Assembly: GCF_022374935.2 (NCBI RefSeq)
Contig: NZ_CP092430.2
Coordinates: 3,286,001 to 3,350,000, forward strand
Origin: Mycolicibacter virginiensis
Lineage (GTDB): Bacteria > Actinomycetota > Actinomycetes > Mycobacteriales > Mycobacteriaceae
Length of the DNA: 64,000 bases
Direction of reading: 5' to 3'
A program made the position numbers and the translations under genes. This document shows positions 27,336 to 36,067 of the stretch, piece after piece. The notes below the pieces were generated by a model. It searched no databases. It saw only the letters and a list, made by a program, of their open reading frames with translations, and was not told the origin of the DNA. Position 1 is the stretch's first letter. The number at the start of each line of letters is the position of its first letter.

Positions 27336-28145
27336 TCAGCCCTTACGCGCGGTCAGCAGCAGGTACTCCCACTCCATCGAGCCGCCCCGCAGAGCGCGAT
27401 CGGCCAACGCCGCGATGTCGGCGTCCAGTGCGGCCACGCGATCGGGGGCCTCGGCGATCCCCCGGTAGGCCGCGATGGTCGGCCCGTAGTTCGCCTTGAA
27501 GTATTCGCGAAACGCGGCGCCGTCGGCGAAGGCGGAGACCGTCAACCCGCGGCGCTCGGTCGTAACGTCGGTGACCTGCTCGCCCAGCAGGGCATGCACA
27601 TAGGGCTCGCTGCCCCATAACGGCGGCGCAGACACCCCTGCCGGCGGCGCAGGCACGTACGGCTTCATAGTGGCGAACAGCTGGCCGATGAAACCCTCTG
27701 GCGTCCAACTGATCACACCGATGCGGCCACCGGGGCGGCAGACGCGGATCAGTTCGTCTGCAGCCGACTGATGGTGCGGTGCGAACATCATGCCGATACA
27801 GGACATCACCACGTCGAATTCATCGTCGTCGAACGGCAACGCCTCGGCATTGGCCTCGCGCCAGTCCAACACAAGACCCCGCTGTGCGCTCTGCGCGCGG
27901 CCGCGATGCAGCAATTGCGGGCACAGGTCGCTGGCCACGACGTGGGCCCCGGTGGCCGCGGCAGGGATGGCCGCATTGCCGGTTCCCGCAGCCACATCCA
28001 GCACCCGGTCCTGCGGCCCGATCCCGCAGGCCGTCACGAGTACCGGCCCCAACGGTGTCACCACATCGGTGGCGATCGCCGCGTAGTCGCCTAGCGCCCA
28101 CAGCGCACGGTGCTTGGCCTCAATGTCGTTCACTACAGCGTTCAT
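27336..28145 (-). CDS. class I SAM-dependent methyltransferase
   Basis: 269 residues; GGGAG lies 8 nt before the ATG. The UbiE/Methyltransf_11 signature is clear: RVLDVAAGTGNAAIPAA (motif I, about 47-63), EALPFDDDEFDVVMSCIG (motif post-II) and RVCRPGGRIGVISW (motif III). Substrate is probably a small molecule but not inferable. Divergent from an HxlR regulator 130 bp away. The upstream open frame to 28730 is antisense to that regulator and was excluded. Confidence 0.85.
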   Translation of the reverse strand: MNAVVNDIEAKHRALWALGDYAAIATDVVTPLGPVLVTACGIGPQDRVLDVAAGTGNAAIPAAATGAHVVASDLCPQLLHRGRAQSAQRGLVLDWREANAEALPFDDDEFDVVMSCIGMMFAPHHQSAADELIRVCRPGGRIGVISWTPEGFIGQLFATMKPYVPAPPAGVSAPPLWGSEPYVHALLGEQVTDVTTERRGLTVSAFADGAAFREYFKANYGPTIAAYRGIAEAPDRVAALDADIAALADRALRGGSMEWEYLLLTARKG

Positions 28146-28275
28146 CGGTTCTGCTCCCTCTCGCACCCCGGTGAGCCCATCGTCGGTGCGGCCGGCGCAG
28201 GCATCCAGTTCCAGATCTGTACTGGCCAGGCCGGCTGCGAGACCATAATTCGGGCGATCCACGAAAGGCACGCAG

Positions 28276-28950
28276 ATGGCGGGATACGACCAGTTCTGTC
28301 CCATGGCCAAGGCCATGGAGTTGCTCGACGAACGTTGGACATTGCTGGTGGTTCGGGAACTGCTGCTCGGCAGCACCCACTTCAACGATCTGCGCCGCGG
28401 TGTGCCCAAGATGTCGCCGGCGCTGCTGTCCAAGCGACTCAAGTCACTTGCCCGCGCCGGCGTCATTGAACGCACCGAAATCGACGGTCGTGCAACGTAT
28501 TCCCTTACCCGATGTGGGCAGGATCTGGCCGGTGCGGTGGATGCGCTCACCGCGTGGGGGGTGCGCTGGATCAGCGATCTCGGCGACGCCGACCTCGACC
28601 CCCACCTGTTGTTCTGGGATATCCGCCGCACCATTCCGGTCGGTGACTGGCCGCGGTCGCGCACCACGTTGGAGTTCATTCTCGACGGAGTGGCGGCTAA
28701 GGCCTCTCGGTGGTGGCTGGTGGTCGCCAACGGTGAAGCCGAGGTGTGCGACTTCGACCCCGGTTACGAGGTGACCGGGACTGTTGAGACCAGCCTGCGG
28801 GTTCTGACCCGGATCTGGCGTGGCGACGTCGGCTGGTCACACGCCATGCACGACGGCAGTGTCACCTTGTCGGGGCCCGCCGATGTGCGTCGAGCCATCC
28901 CGGCATGGCTCGGGCAGGGCAGAGCGGCTTCGGTCCCGCGGCCGGCCTGA
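28276..28950 (+). CDS. HxlR-family transcriptional regulator
   Basis: 224 residues. The HxlR winged helix occupies residues 1-100: FCPMAKAMELLDERWTLLVV, with the family Cys at position 8, then PALLSKRLKSLARAGVIERT. The C-terminal half (about 105-215; LLFWDIRRTIPVGDWPRS, WWLVVANGEAEVCDFDPG) is an extra domain resembling SCP2-like sterol-binding folds found in some mycobacterial HxlR proteins. Cys8 often acts as a redox or aldehyde sensor in this family. Likely regulates the divergent methyltransferase. A decayed copy of its codons for SLRVLTRIWRGDVGWSH is found at 29936-29990. Confidence 0.82.
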   Translation: MAGYDQFCPMAKAMELLDERWTLLVVRELLLGSTHFNDLRRGVPKMSPALLSKRLKSLARAGVIERTEIDGRATYSLTRCGQDLAGAVDALTAWGVRWISDLGDADLDPHLLFWDIRRTIPVGDWPRSRTTLEFILDGVAAKASRWWLVVANGEAEVCDFDPGYEVTGTVETSLRVLTRIWRGDVGWSHAMHDGSVTLSGPADVRRAIPAWLGQGRAASVPRPA

Positions 28951-28957
28951 CCATCGC

Positions 28958-29341
28958 TCAGGGCAGGTTGAGCTGCCAGGACACCCCGAATCGGTCGTTG
29001 ACCCAGGCGAACGCGGTGGAGAAGCCGTAGTCACCGAGCGGCATCAAGGTGGCGCCGCCCTCCCCCAGCTCGGCGACCAGCCGTTCGAGCTCCGCGCGAT
29101 CGGCGACGTCGACGAACAGCGAGCTCGACGGGGTGAAGTCGAAGCCGTGCTTAACCGCACTGTCGCTGACCAGCACTCGCAGCCCGGCCAGGTCGAGCTC
29201 GGCCAACATGATGCCGGTAGCCGGCTCGGGGTGCGGGGTCGACGACACCACCGAAGCACCCGGGAACGCAGCCAGGTACATCTCGATCGCAGCGGCGGCA
29301 GTCCCGCCCTGGAACATCAGAAACGGCCTGATCCGGGTCAC
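28958..29341 (-). CDS. VOC-family (glyoxalase/PhnB-like) protein
   Basis: 127 residues. The GTG at 29341 is chosen because TAGGCT (fwd 29349-29354) lies 7 nt upstream on the minus strand, a leaderless arrangement; the frame continues further up without a ribosome site. The sequence RIRPFLMFQGGTAAAAIEMYL, then FPGASVV and the ending FGVSWQLNLP are typical of the PhnB/3-demethylubiquinone-methyltransferase-like VOC group. Binding of an unknown small molecule is likely. Partial second copy at 29988-30272. Confidence 0.8.
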   Translation of the reverse strand: MTRIRPFLMFQGGTAAAAIEMYLAAFPGASVVSSTPHPEPATGIMLAELDLAGLRVLVSDSAVKHGFDFTPSSSLFVDVADRAELERLVAELGEGGATLMPLGDYGFSTAFAWVNDRFGVSWQLNLP

Positions 29342-29372
29342 GGCGCCCAGCCTAGATACTTCGGATGGCCGA

Positions 29373-29723
29373 TCAACACAGGTAGTGTTCGGCGGCATCA
29401 ACCAGACGGCTGACGCTTCCGCGATCCAAGCCGTCGTGGCGGTTCACGCCCAACTTGCGTGCTGCCCTGCTGACGACTTGAGCAGCCTCACCGCGTGACT
29501 GCGGGGTCGTCTTTCCGTCCGTCCCCTTGCGCAGGACGTGGCACGCTTCATAACCCAATTGCAGCGCCTGGTTATCCCTTAACCGGACCCGCACCGTGTT
29601 GTGCACCTCACGGAGGTAGCTGTTGGCGTCGGCGTGTGCGGTACCAACGGCCAGCGACGGGAGGGCCAAGAGAAGGATTGCTGCGAGCATGAACCGCGAG
29701 TACCTGGCTTTAATTGGGGTCAT
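29373..29723 (-). CDS. small secreted DUF732-type protein
   Basis: 116 residues; GGAAAGG is upstream of the ATG at 29723. Signal peptide: KARYSRFMLAAILLLALPSLAVGTAHA, with cleavage after AHA near residue 32. The mature part has two cysteines, in GYEACHVL and in the final HYLC, as in the DUF732 family of small exported mycobacterial proteins, where they form a disulfide. Function unknown. Confidence 0.75.
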   Translation of the reverse strand: MTPIKARYSRFMLAAILLLALPSLAVGTAHADANSYLREVHNTVRVRLRDNQALQLGYEACHVLRKGTDGKTTPQSRGEAAQVVSRAARKLGVNRHDGLDRGSVSRLVDAAEHYLC

Positions 29724-29987
29724 GTGACGCCTTTCCTCGGCCCACCCCACAGAAGTGAATGCCGAAACTGGTTCGTTCAGGACTTTCACATTCAGCATAA
29801 ACGGGTGGCGATGAGCGTGGCCGCCAGACCCGACGTTTTTCGGCTGAGTGTTCCGGCTCGTGAAAGCGATCGTCTCCTTCGGCCTCGTCTCCTGAGCTGA
29901 CATGGTTTGGGGAATTGGTGAATCAGCCCGGTCAGCGACCGGCCTGCGCGCCCTGACCCGGATATGGCGTGGCGCGCCGTCGGCTGA
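29724..29987. other. intergenic region with decayed duplicate
   Basis: 264 bp with no supported gene. The right part (29936-29990) is a remnant of the HxlR coding sequence. The left part carries the promoter of the DUF732 gene. The open frame running through it to 29903 lacks a start signal and family resemblance. Confidence 0.5.
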
Positions 29988-29990
29988 TCA
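29936..29990 (+). repeat. remnant of the HxlR gene (copy of 28790-28843)
   Basis: About 55 bp resemble the HxlR gene near 28790-28843, including an identical CTGACCCGGAT and TGGCGTGGCG. A one-base indel and several changes show it is not coding. It directly abuts the truncated VOC copy, in the same relative order as the parental genes but with about 220 bp missing between. Confidence 0.65.
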
Positions 29991-30272
29991 CTTGCCCAGT
30001 TCGGCCACCAGCCGTTCCAGCTCCGCGCGATCGGCGACGTCGACGAACAGCGAGCTCGACGGGGTGAAGCCGAAGCCGTGCTTAACCGCACTGTCGCCGA
30101 CCAGCACTCGCAGCCCGGCCAGGTCGAGCTCGGCCAACACGATGCCGGTAGCCGGTTCCGGGCGCGGGGTCGACGACACCACCGAAGCACCCGGGAACGC
30201 AGCCAGGTACATCTCGATCGCGGCGGCGGCAGTCCCGCCCTGGAACATCAGAAACGGCCTGATCCGGGTCAC
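29988..30272 (-). pseudogene. truncated duplicate of the VOC gene
   Basis: The frame encodes 94 residues almost identical to residues 1-93 of the VOC protein at 28958-29341 (offset 931 bp), with a few replacements such as VLVGDSAVKHGFGF. It then stops at VAELGK, losing the last 34 residues including the terminal strand FGVSWQLNLP. Unlike the parent, which looks leaderless, this copy has AGGAG 6 nt before its GTG, so it might still be translated. The most economical reading is a recent duplication with an internal deletion. Confidence 0.75.
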
Positions 30273-30535
30273 TGTTTCTCCTGCGCCAAGCCCCTGCTGG
30301 TTGGCTAGGCGTTTGTCGAGTTTGGCGATCAGTGTGCAGGCGGTTGATGACAACGCGGCGCAGATGTCGTTGAGGAACACGGGGCCGACGTGGTAATTCA
30401 TGTACCCGCCACAACAGCCGGCTAGTCACCGCCGTCCACTGCGCCACAATAACTTTGCGGCGATCCACTAAAAGCTTCAACTCCTGCGCGCCCGTCGTGG
30501 GGATACGAGCCAGTCACTTGCCCCTTCGAATGTAA
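30273..30535. other. intergenic region without recognised gene
   Basis: 263 bp between the VOC copy and the endonuclease stop codon. It holds the AGGAG site of the VOC copy at its left edge. Frames on both strands were read; none resembles a known protein. It may contain the 3' trailer of the endonuclease transcript. Confidence 0.4.
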
Positions 30536-31312
30536 CTAATCAGATGGCGGTGGCAGCTGCGCCTGCTCATCAAGGCAGTACGGGCACGTGTCCCTAATGA
30601 CGCCCTTGTTCGTGTGATAGCGCGTATGAGCGCTGCGTCGACTCGACGGCATTGGGCGACCCTTCCTCGCCGCTGACATCTTGGCGCGGGTCTCTTTGCT
30701 CGCGGTTCTCCCAAAATTTGGGTTTCCGGCGCCTTTCCTCATCTCGGAGAGCTTGGCCTTCGCCTCCGCCGACATTACGTGGCCGAAGCTGGGGTGGTCA
30801 GCACCAAACTTCCGGTAGTTCGGATTGTCAGGGCCGATGTTTGTGCCCTTGCGTGCGGCTGACCATTTCGCCCGTTGCTCCGCGGAGTGCTCCCGTTGAT
30901 AGAACGGATTCTCCTCGCCGAAGCGGCTAGGAACCTTACGACCGGTCGATCGGAGCCTCGCTGCCTCCCGCATCGCCGCGGTCCATTGCACTCCCGTCGG
31001 CCCAAGTCCACCAGCCGCAATATTCAGCAAAGGATGCCCCTCCTGCCGAAGGAGGGCTATCCACGCGATCTCGGCCTCACCGAGCTCGCCGAGGTCATCC
31101 GCCCAATCCAGCTGATCCACGATCACACTGTCGCGATCCTGCTCACGCAACCAGTCGTAGAACGGGGTCTTCCTCCCGGCAACGGCTTGCTTCACATGCT
31201 GACAAAGCCGTACTTGCGCACTTTTGGTCGTGAGGCCGACATAGCGGTACCGCGAATCCGATCGCAGCCTGACCCCGTAGATCAGGCCTCCGCCCGGCGA
31301 TCCGACGGGCAC
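30536..31312 (-). CDS. free-standing GIY-YIG homing-type endonuclease with NUMOD3 repeats
   Basis: 258 residues from a GTG at 31312. N-terminal GIY-YIG nuclease (10-100): IYG at 11-13, YVG at 24-26, catalytic R35 with H39, the metal-binding glutamate around E80 in LGEAEIAWI, and N97 in LLNIAAGG. Then at least three NUMOD3-type DNA-binding repeats (about 134-156, 163-193, 197-218), each of the form NPNF/Y...S-E..AKLS..RKG. The C-terminus has H229, H233, C243 and C246, a possible zinc-binding HxxxH/CxxC site. The layout matches phage I-TevI-like and Mob endonucleases. It sits 26 bp after the nrdE stop on the same strand; nrd genes are favoured homes of such elements. Confidence 0.82.
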   Translation of the reverse strand: MPVGSPGGGLIYGVRLRSDSRYRYVGLTTKSAQVRLCQHVKQAVAGRKTPFYDWLREQDRDSVIVDQLDWADDLGELGEAEIAWIALLRQEGHPLLNIAAGGLGPTGVQWTAAMREAARLRSTGRKVPSRFGEENPFYQREHSAEQRAKWSAARKGTNIGPDNPNYRKFGADHPSFGHVMSAEAKAKLSEMRKGAGNPNFGRTASKETRAKMSAARKGRPMPSSRRSAHTRYHTNKGVIRDTCPYCLDEQAQLPPPSD

Positions 31313-31338
31313 CGGACCCGGCCTTCAGCGACCAGCCG

Positions 31339-33510
31339 TCACAGCATGCAGCTGACGCAATTTTCCACCTGCGTGCCATCCAGCGCCATCTGCCGCAGGC
31401 GGATGTAGTACAGCGTCTTGATTCCCTTGCGCCAGGCGTAGATCTGAGCCCGGTTGACGTCGCGCGTGGTCGCGGTGTCCTTGAAGAACAACGTCAGGCT
31501 CAACCCCTGGTCCACGTGCTGGGTGGCCGCAGCGTAGGTGTCGATGATCTTCTCGTAACCGATCTCGTACGCGTCCTGGTAGTACTCCAGGTTGTCGTTG
31601 GTCATGTAGGGAGCCGGGTAGTAGACCCGACCGATCTTGCCTTCCTTGCGGATCTCGACCCGCGCCACGATCGGGTGGATCGACGACGTCGAGTGATTGA
31701 TGTAGGAGATCGATCCGGTCGGCGGAACGGCCTGCAGGTTCTGGTTGTAGATCCCGTGGGTCTGCACTGATTCCTTGAGCCGGCGCCAGTCGTCCTGACC
31801 CGGAATCCGGATGCCCGCATCGGCGAACAGCTGCCGGACCCGCTCCGTCTTGGGCTCCCACACCTGCTCGGTGTACTTGTCGAAGAACTCTCCGGAGGCG
31901 TACTTGGAATCCTCAAAGCCGACGAATGACGTACCCCGTTCCAGGGCAAGGCGATTCGACGCACGCAGCGCGTGATACAGCACCGTGTAGAAGTAGATGT
32001 TGGTGAAGTCGATGCCCTCTTCGGAACCGTAGAAGATCCGCTCCCGGGCCAGATAGCCGTGCAGGTTCATCTGGCCCAGCCCGATGGCATGCGATTGGTT
32101 GTTGCCCTGCTCGATCGACGGCACCGACCAGATGTGGGTCTGATCCGACACCGCGGTCAACGCCCGGATCGCGACCTCGATGGTCTGGCCGAAGTCGGGC
32201 GAATCCATCGCCTTGGCGATGTTGAGCGAGCCGAGGTTGCAGGAGATGTCCTTGCCCACCTTGGAGTAGGACAGGTCGTCGTTGAACTCCGAGGGGGTGG
32301 AGACCTGCAGGATCTCCGAGCACAGGTTCGAGTGGGTGATCTTGCCGGCGATCGGGTTGGCCCGGTTCACCGTGTCCTCGAACATGACGTAGGGGTAGCC
32401 GGATTCGAACTGCAGCTCGGCCAATGTCTGGAAGAACTCGCGCGCCTTGATCTTGGTCTTGCGGATGGCCGCGTTGTCCACCATCTCGTAGTACTTCTCG
32501 CTGACGGAGATGTCGGCGAATGGCACCCCGTAGAACTTCTCGACGTCGTAGGGCGAGAACAGGTACATGTCCTCGTTCTTCTTCGCCAGCTCGAAGGTGA
32601 TGTCGGGGATCACCACGCCCAAGCTCAGCGTCTTGATCCGGATCTTCTCGTCGGCGTTCTCCCGCTTGGTGTCCAGGAAACGGTAGATGTCGGGGTGGTG
32701 GGCGTGCAGGTACACCGCACCGGCACCCTGACGGGCGCCGAGCTGGTTGGCGTAGGAGAACGAGTCCTCCAGCAGCTTCATGATCGGAATGACACCGGAA
32801 GACTGGTTCTCGATGTTCTTGATCGGGGCGCCATGTTCGCGAATGTTGCTGAGCAGCAACGCCACTCCCCCGCCACGCTTGGACAGCTGCAGGGCGGAGT
32901 TGATCGATCGGCCGATCGACTCCATGTTGTCTTCGATGCGCAGCAAAAAGCAGCTGACCGCTTCGCCGCGCTGCTTCTTGCCGGAGTTCAAAAACGTCGG
33001 GGTGGCGGGCTGGAAGCGGCCGTCGATGATCTCCTCGACGAGTTGCTCGGCCAGCTTGGTGTCACCGGCGGCCAGGGTCAGCGCCACCATGCACACCCGG
33101 TCCTCGAACCGCTCCAGGTAGCGCTTGCCGTCGAAGGTTTTCAGGGTGTAGGAGGTGTAGTACTTGAACGCCCCCAGGAAGGTCGGGAACCGAAACTTCT
33201 TGGCGTAGGCCCGATCCAGCAGCGACTTGACGAAGTTGCGCGAGTACTGGTCGAGCACCTCGCGCTCGTAGTACTCCTTCTGGATCAGGTAGTCGAGCTT
33301 CTCGTCCTGATTATGGAAGAACACCGTGTTCTGGTTGACGTGCTCCAAGAAGTACTGACGGGCCGCCAGCACATCCATGTCGAACTGGATCTTGCCGTCG
33401 GCGTCGTACAGATTGAGCATCGCGTTGAGCGCGTGGAAGTCCAGCTCGCCCACCGGAGCGCTGCGGGTGGTTGCGGTTACCTGCTCTGCAGTTGCAGCGG
33501 TTGGTGGCAT
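31339..33510 (-). CDS. nrdE: class Ib ribonucleotide reductase alpha subunit
   Basis: 723 residues, the catalytic subunit that converts NDPs to dNDPs. Conserved regions include the active-site stretch [20 protein letters not shown], then [16 protein letters not shown] with the partner cysteine, the finger-loop-like [15 protein letters not shown] and [17 protein letters not shown], which belong to the ten-stranded barrel. The C-terminal CVSCML carries the CxxC pair reduced by NrdH. The start lies inside nrdI (34-bp overlap), implying coupled translation. No intein or intron interrupts it. The homing-type endonuclease follows immediately downstream. Confidence 0.96.
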   Translation of the reverse strand: MPPTAATAEQVTATTRSAPVGELDFHALNAMLNLYDADGKIQFDMDVLAARQYFLEHVNQNTVFFHNQDEKLDYLIQKEYYEREVLDQYSRNFVKSLLDRAYAKKFRFPTFLGAFKYYTSYTLKTFDGKRYLERFEDRVCMVALTLAAGDTKLAEQLVEEIIDGRFQPATPTFLNSGKKQRGEAVSCFLLRIEDNMESIGRSINSALQLSKRGGGVALLLSNIREHGAPIKNIENQSSGVIPIMKLLEDSFSYANQLGARQGAGAVYLHAHHPDIYRFLDTKRENADEKIRIKTLSLGVVIPDITFELAKKNEDMYLFSPYDVEKFYGVPFADISVSEKYYEMVDNAAIRKTKIKAREFFQTLAELQFESGYPYVMFEDTVNRANPIAGKITHSNLCSEILQVSTPSEFNDDLSYSKVGKDISCNLGSLNIAKAMDSPDFGQTIEVAIRALTAVSDQTHIWSVPSIEQGNNQSHAIGLGQMNLHGYLARERIFYGSEEGIDFTNIYFYTVLYHALRASNRLALERGTSFVGFEDSKYASGEFFDKYTEQVWEPKTERVRQLFADAGIRIPGQDDWRRLKESVQTHGIYNQNLQAVPPTGSISYINHSTSSIHPIVARVEIRKEGKIGRVYYPAPYMTNDNLEYYQDAYEIGYEKIIDTYAAATQHVDQGLSLTLFFKDTATTRDVNRAQIYAWRKGIKTLYYIRLRQMALDGTQVENCVSCML

Positions 33511-33935
33511 GCCTCGTCCTTCCAGAAATCAGCCAAGCCCGCGCGGACGGCTTGTACGTCCTCGTCGGTTCCCATCAATTCGAATCGATACAGGTACGGC
33601 ACTCCGCACTTGCGGGACACCACGTTGCCCGCGTAGCAGAACTCCGCACCGAAGTTGGTGTTGCCGGCCGCGATCACGCCGCGCAGCAGTCCCCGGTTGT
33701 GTTCGTTGTTCAAAAAAGCGATGACCTGCTTCGGCACGTAGCCGCCGTCGTCCACATCGGGCTGCTGGCGGCCGCCGCCGTAGGTCGGCAGGACCAATAC
33801 ATAGGGGTGATCGACCTCGATGCGTCCGTGCAGCGGGATCCGGATGGCCGGCACGCCCAGCTTCTGGACGAAGCGGTGGGTGTTCTCCGACACCGAAGAG
33901 AAATACACCAGGCTGCATTCCGAATCCGCAGACAT
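33477..33935 (-). CDS. nrdI: flavodoxin-like NrdI
   Basis: 152 residues. The flavodoxin fold with the NrdI signature [17 protein letters not shown] (FMN phosphate loop) and LPTYGGG (isoalloxazine loop) is clear; [19 protein letters not shown] is also typical. NrdI supplies the oxidant that builds the Mn(III)2-tyrosyl cofactor of NrdF. It is the middle gene of nrdHIE, 58 bp after nrdH, with its last 34 bases overlapping nrdE. Confidence 0.95.
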   Translation of the reverse strand: MSADSECSLVYFSSVSENTHRFVQKLGVPAIRIPLHGRIEVDHPYVLVLPTYGGGRQQPDVDDGGYVPKQVIAFLNNEHNRGLLRGVIAAGNTNFGAEFCYAGNVVSRKCGVPYLYRFELMGTDEDVQAVRAGLADFWKDEACHQPLQLQSR

Positions 33936-33993
33936 GGCGACCCCCTTCAGCTCTCAGTCAGACTCCACCCGTACCCGACCCGACGACCGGCCT

Positions 33994-34233
33994 CTACGCG
34001 CTCAGCGCGGTCTGCGACAGCGCCTTGATGCGGTCCGGCCGGAACCCCGACCAGTGCTCGTCGCCGGCGACCACGACCGGGGCCTGCAGGTAGCCCAGCG
34101 CCATGACGTAGTCACGAGCCTCGGGGTCCAGCGAGATGTCGACCTTCTCGTAAGCGATGCCTTCCTTGTCCAACGCCTTGTAGGTGGCGTTGCACTGCAC
34201 GCACGCGGGCTTGGTGTAGACAGTGATGCTCAT
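33994..34233 (-). CDS. nrdH: glutaredoxin-like NrdH-redoxin
   Basis: 79 residues from the ATG at 34233 (AGGAG about 10 nt upstream); the frame extends to 34287 without a better start. Redox motif C11-V-Q-C14 and the NrdH ending WSGFRPDRI. It carries electrons from thioredoxin reductase to NrdE. First gene of nrdHIE; the upstream region has NrdR-like boxes. Confidence 0.95.
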   Translation of the reverse strand: MSITVYTKPACVQCNATYKALDKEGIAYEKVDISLDPEARDYVMALGYLQAPVVVAGDEHWSGFRPDRIKALSQTALSA

Positions 34234-34633
34234 GGCGGCAGGCTCCTCAGCGAATCGTCGACAACGAACGGATGACGGATCGGGCACTACGTTTCAGCGG
34301 GCCGCCAGGACTTTCCGTTCTCCAGCTCCGCAGCCGTGGCAGAGCACCTGATAGGTGCCGGTTGCCGCGGCCCGGATAACTGGAAGATCCCGGGCCTGTC
34401 GGTCCCCCGAACACTACACCTAGTGGTCATCCCTCGGGGTTAATACTAGATGTTCTGAACGACATTGTTGAAATTCGCTGGTCGTAAGCTTGCGACACCA
34501 TCCGCGTCGGCGTGTCGCAGCTCACATTTATACGTCTGGTTGTTCATAACCGCAGGTCTACCACTCGACACCGACAAGTGAGTGGGGCCAGCGGCCGCCG
34601 ACCGCCGGCCAGCAAAGCTTTCCGGCCCGCGGC
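34234..34633. promoter_or_regulatory. 400-bp nrdH upstream region
   Basis: The gap between nrdH and the DedA gene. It holds the NrdR-like boxes (34411-34458), a minus-strand TAGTAT (34448-34443) that could be the -10 of nrdH and lies inside the second box, and a small hairpin CACCT-GAT-AGGTG near 34346. About 180 nt would be untranslated leader. No gene seen. Confidence 0.5.
34411..34458 (-). promoter_or_regulatory. pair of NrdR-like boxes upstream of nrdHIE
   Basis: ACACTACACCTAGTGG at 34411-34426 is a good NrdR box; ATACTAGATGTTCTGA at 34443-34458 is weaker. Their starts are 32 bp apart, as in the nrdF2 promoter. The second overlaps a possible -10 (TAGTAT on the minus strand), so binding would repress. 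Identified by eye against the known ACAC-n8-GTGT pattern. Confidence 0.65.
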
Positions 34634-35305
34634 TCAGCGCATCCCGGCAGGTACCGACTCCGGCGGATTCGCGGCGTTGAGCGGAGCCGGACGCGTGTTG
34701 TGCCGCCGCAGACGGCCGCCCACGACACCCAGCAGCACCGGGACCAGCGAGACTGCGATGACCGCCAACAGAACCAGGTCAAGGTGAGCGCGGACGAACC
34801 CGATGCCGCCCAGCAGATACCCCAGCAAAGGAACGCCCGCACCCCAGGCCACGGAGCCGGCGATGCTGTAGGCGGTGAAGGTGCGGTGGCGCATTCCCGA
34901 CGCCCCGGCCAGCACCGGCGTCAGAGTCCGCGCCACTGCCACAAAGCGCGCCAGGAAGACGGTGGCCTTGCCGTGGTTGGCGAAGTAGCGTTGGGCGCGT
35001 TCCACCTGGTGGCGGCCGAGCCGTCGCGCGCCCCGCGTCTCCAGTACGGCCGGCCCTGCCTTGGCCCCGAGGAGATAGCCGCACTGGTCGCCGGCGATCG
35101 CGGCGGCCGGCACCGTCAAGACCAGCAGCCACATCGGAACCGCCGGGTGAACTTGAGCGGCCAGCACACCCGCGGTGAACAACAGCGAGTCGCCGGGCAG
35201 GAAGAAGCCCACTAAGAGACCTGTCTCGACGAACACCACCGCCAGCACGCCCAACAGACCGAACGTGGCGATCAAGGTGTCTGGGTTGGTAGTAATTCCG
35301 GTCAT
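34634..35305 (-). CDS. DedA-family membrane protein
   Basis: 223 residues from the ATG at 35305. The DedA/VTT features are visible: VFVETGLLVGFFLPGDSLLF near 24-43 (E and GD in the first re-entrant loop), GDQCGYLLGAKAG near 73, and FLARFVAVARTLTPVLAGASGM near 117-138 with the family arginines. About five membrane segments. Members act in undecaprenyl-phosphate or phospholipid transport across the membrane. It is divergent from the response regulator gene 81 bp away. Confidence 0.85.
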   Translation of the reverse strand: MTGITTNPDTLIATFGLLGVLAVVFVETGLLVGFFLPGDSLLFTAGVLAAQVHPAVPMWLLVLTVPAAAIAGDQCGYLLGAKAGPAVLETRGARRLGRHQVERAQRYFANHGKATVFLARFVAVARTLTPVLAGASGMRHRTFTAYSIAGSVAWGAGVPLLGYLLGGIGFVRAHLDLVLLAVIAVSLVPVLLGVVGGRLRRHNTRPAPLNAANPPESVPAGMR

Positions 35306-35386
35306 GGCGCCAGCTTGTCCGCCAGGCGCTGTGGGACCGCTGAGAACGCGGCGGGCGAGCTGGCCGAGCTCTGCTGTACTGGTGTC

Positions 35387-36067
35387 GTGCGGATATTGCT
35401 GGTCGAAGACGAAGCCCGGCTGGCTGAGACCGTGCGTCGTGGACTGGCGGCCGAGGGCTTCGTCGTCGACATCGAACACGACGGTGCAGACGGCCTGGCC
35501 GCCGCGACCACCGGCGACTACGACGTGATCGTGCTGGACATCATGTTGCCCGGCCTCAGCGGCTACCAGGTGGTCCGCGAGCTGCGGGCGCAGCAGGTGT
35601 GGACGCCGGTACTCATGTTGTCGGCCAAGGACGGCGAGTACGACATGGCCGATGCCTTCGATATCGGTGCCGACGACTACCTGACCAAACCGTTCTCGTT
35701 CGTCGTGCTGGTGGCGCGGCTGCGCGCGCTGCTGCGCCGAGGCGCCCCGGCACGTCCGACGGTGCTCACTGCGGGCACCCTGTCACTGGATCCGGCTCGT
35801 CGCCGGGTGACCCGCGGCGACACGGTGATCACGTTGACGCCGCGAGAATTCGGGCTGCTGCAGTTCTTGATGCGACACCAGGATGACGTCGTCACCAAGG
35901 CCGACATCTTGCGCTCGGTGTGGGACACGAACTACACCGGCGACGAGAACGTCGTCGAGGTCTACGTCGGGTATCTGCGCCGCAAGATCGACGCGCCATT
36001 CGGGCTCGCCACCATCGAGACGGTGCGCGGCGCCGGCTACCGCCTGCGCTCGGACATCGACTCTTGA
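35387..36067 (+). CDS. OmpR-family response regulator
   Basis: 226 residues, GTG start at 35387. Receiver domain: acidic E7-D8, phospho-acceptor D51 in VIVLDIMLPG and lysine in LTKPFSF. Winged-helix domain from about 128 (LTPREFGLLQFLMRH, VEVYVGYLRRKID). It should be phosphorylated by the neighbouring histidine kinase, whose gene is unusually on the other strand; the two 3' ends overlap by 31 bp. Regulon unknown; the divergent DedA gene is a possible target. Confidence 0.9.
   Translation: MRILLVEDEARLAETVRRGLAAEGFVVDIEHDGADGLAAATTGDYDVIVLDIMLPGLSGYQVVRELRAQQVWTPVLMLSAKDGEYDMADAFDIGADDYLTKPFSFVVLVARLRALLRRGAPARPTVLTAGTLSLDPARRRVTRGDTVITLTPREFGLLQFLMRHQDDVVTKADILRSVWDTNYTGDENVVEVYVGYLRRKIDAPFGLATIETVRGAGYRLRSDIDS

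Noticed and set aside
30273..30535. Possible transposase remnant upstream of the VOC copy
   Set aside because: Short translated pieces vaguely recall IS110-type N-termini, but no terminal repeats, DEDD motif or target duplication are visible.
31972..33636. 554-codon plus-strand open frame opposite nrdE
   Set aside because: Low-complexity, Val/Leu/Gly-rich translation without family resemblance; typical shadow of a high-GC gene.
34234..34410. Cobalamin riboswitch before nrdHIE
   Set aside because: Some actinobacterial nrd genes have one, but no B12-box-like sequence was seen; NrdR boxes explain the region better.
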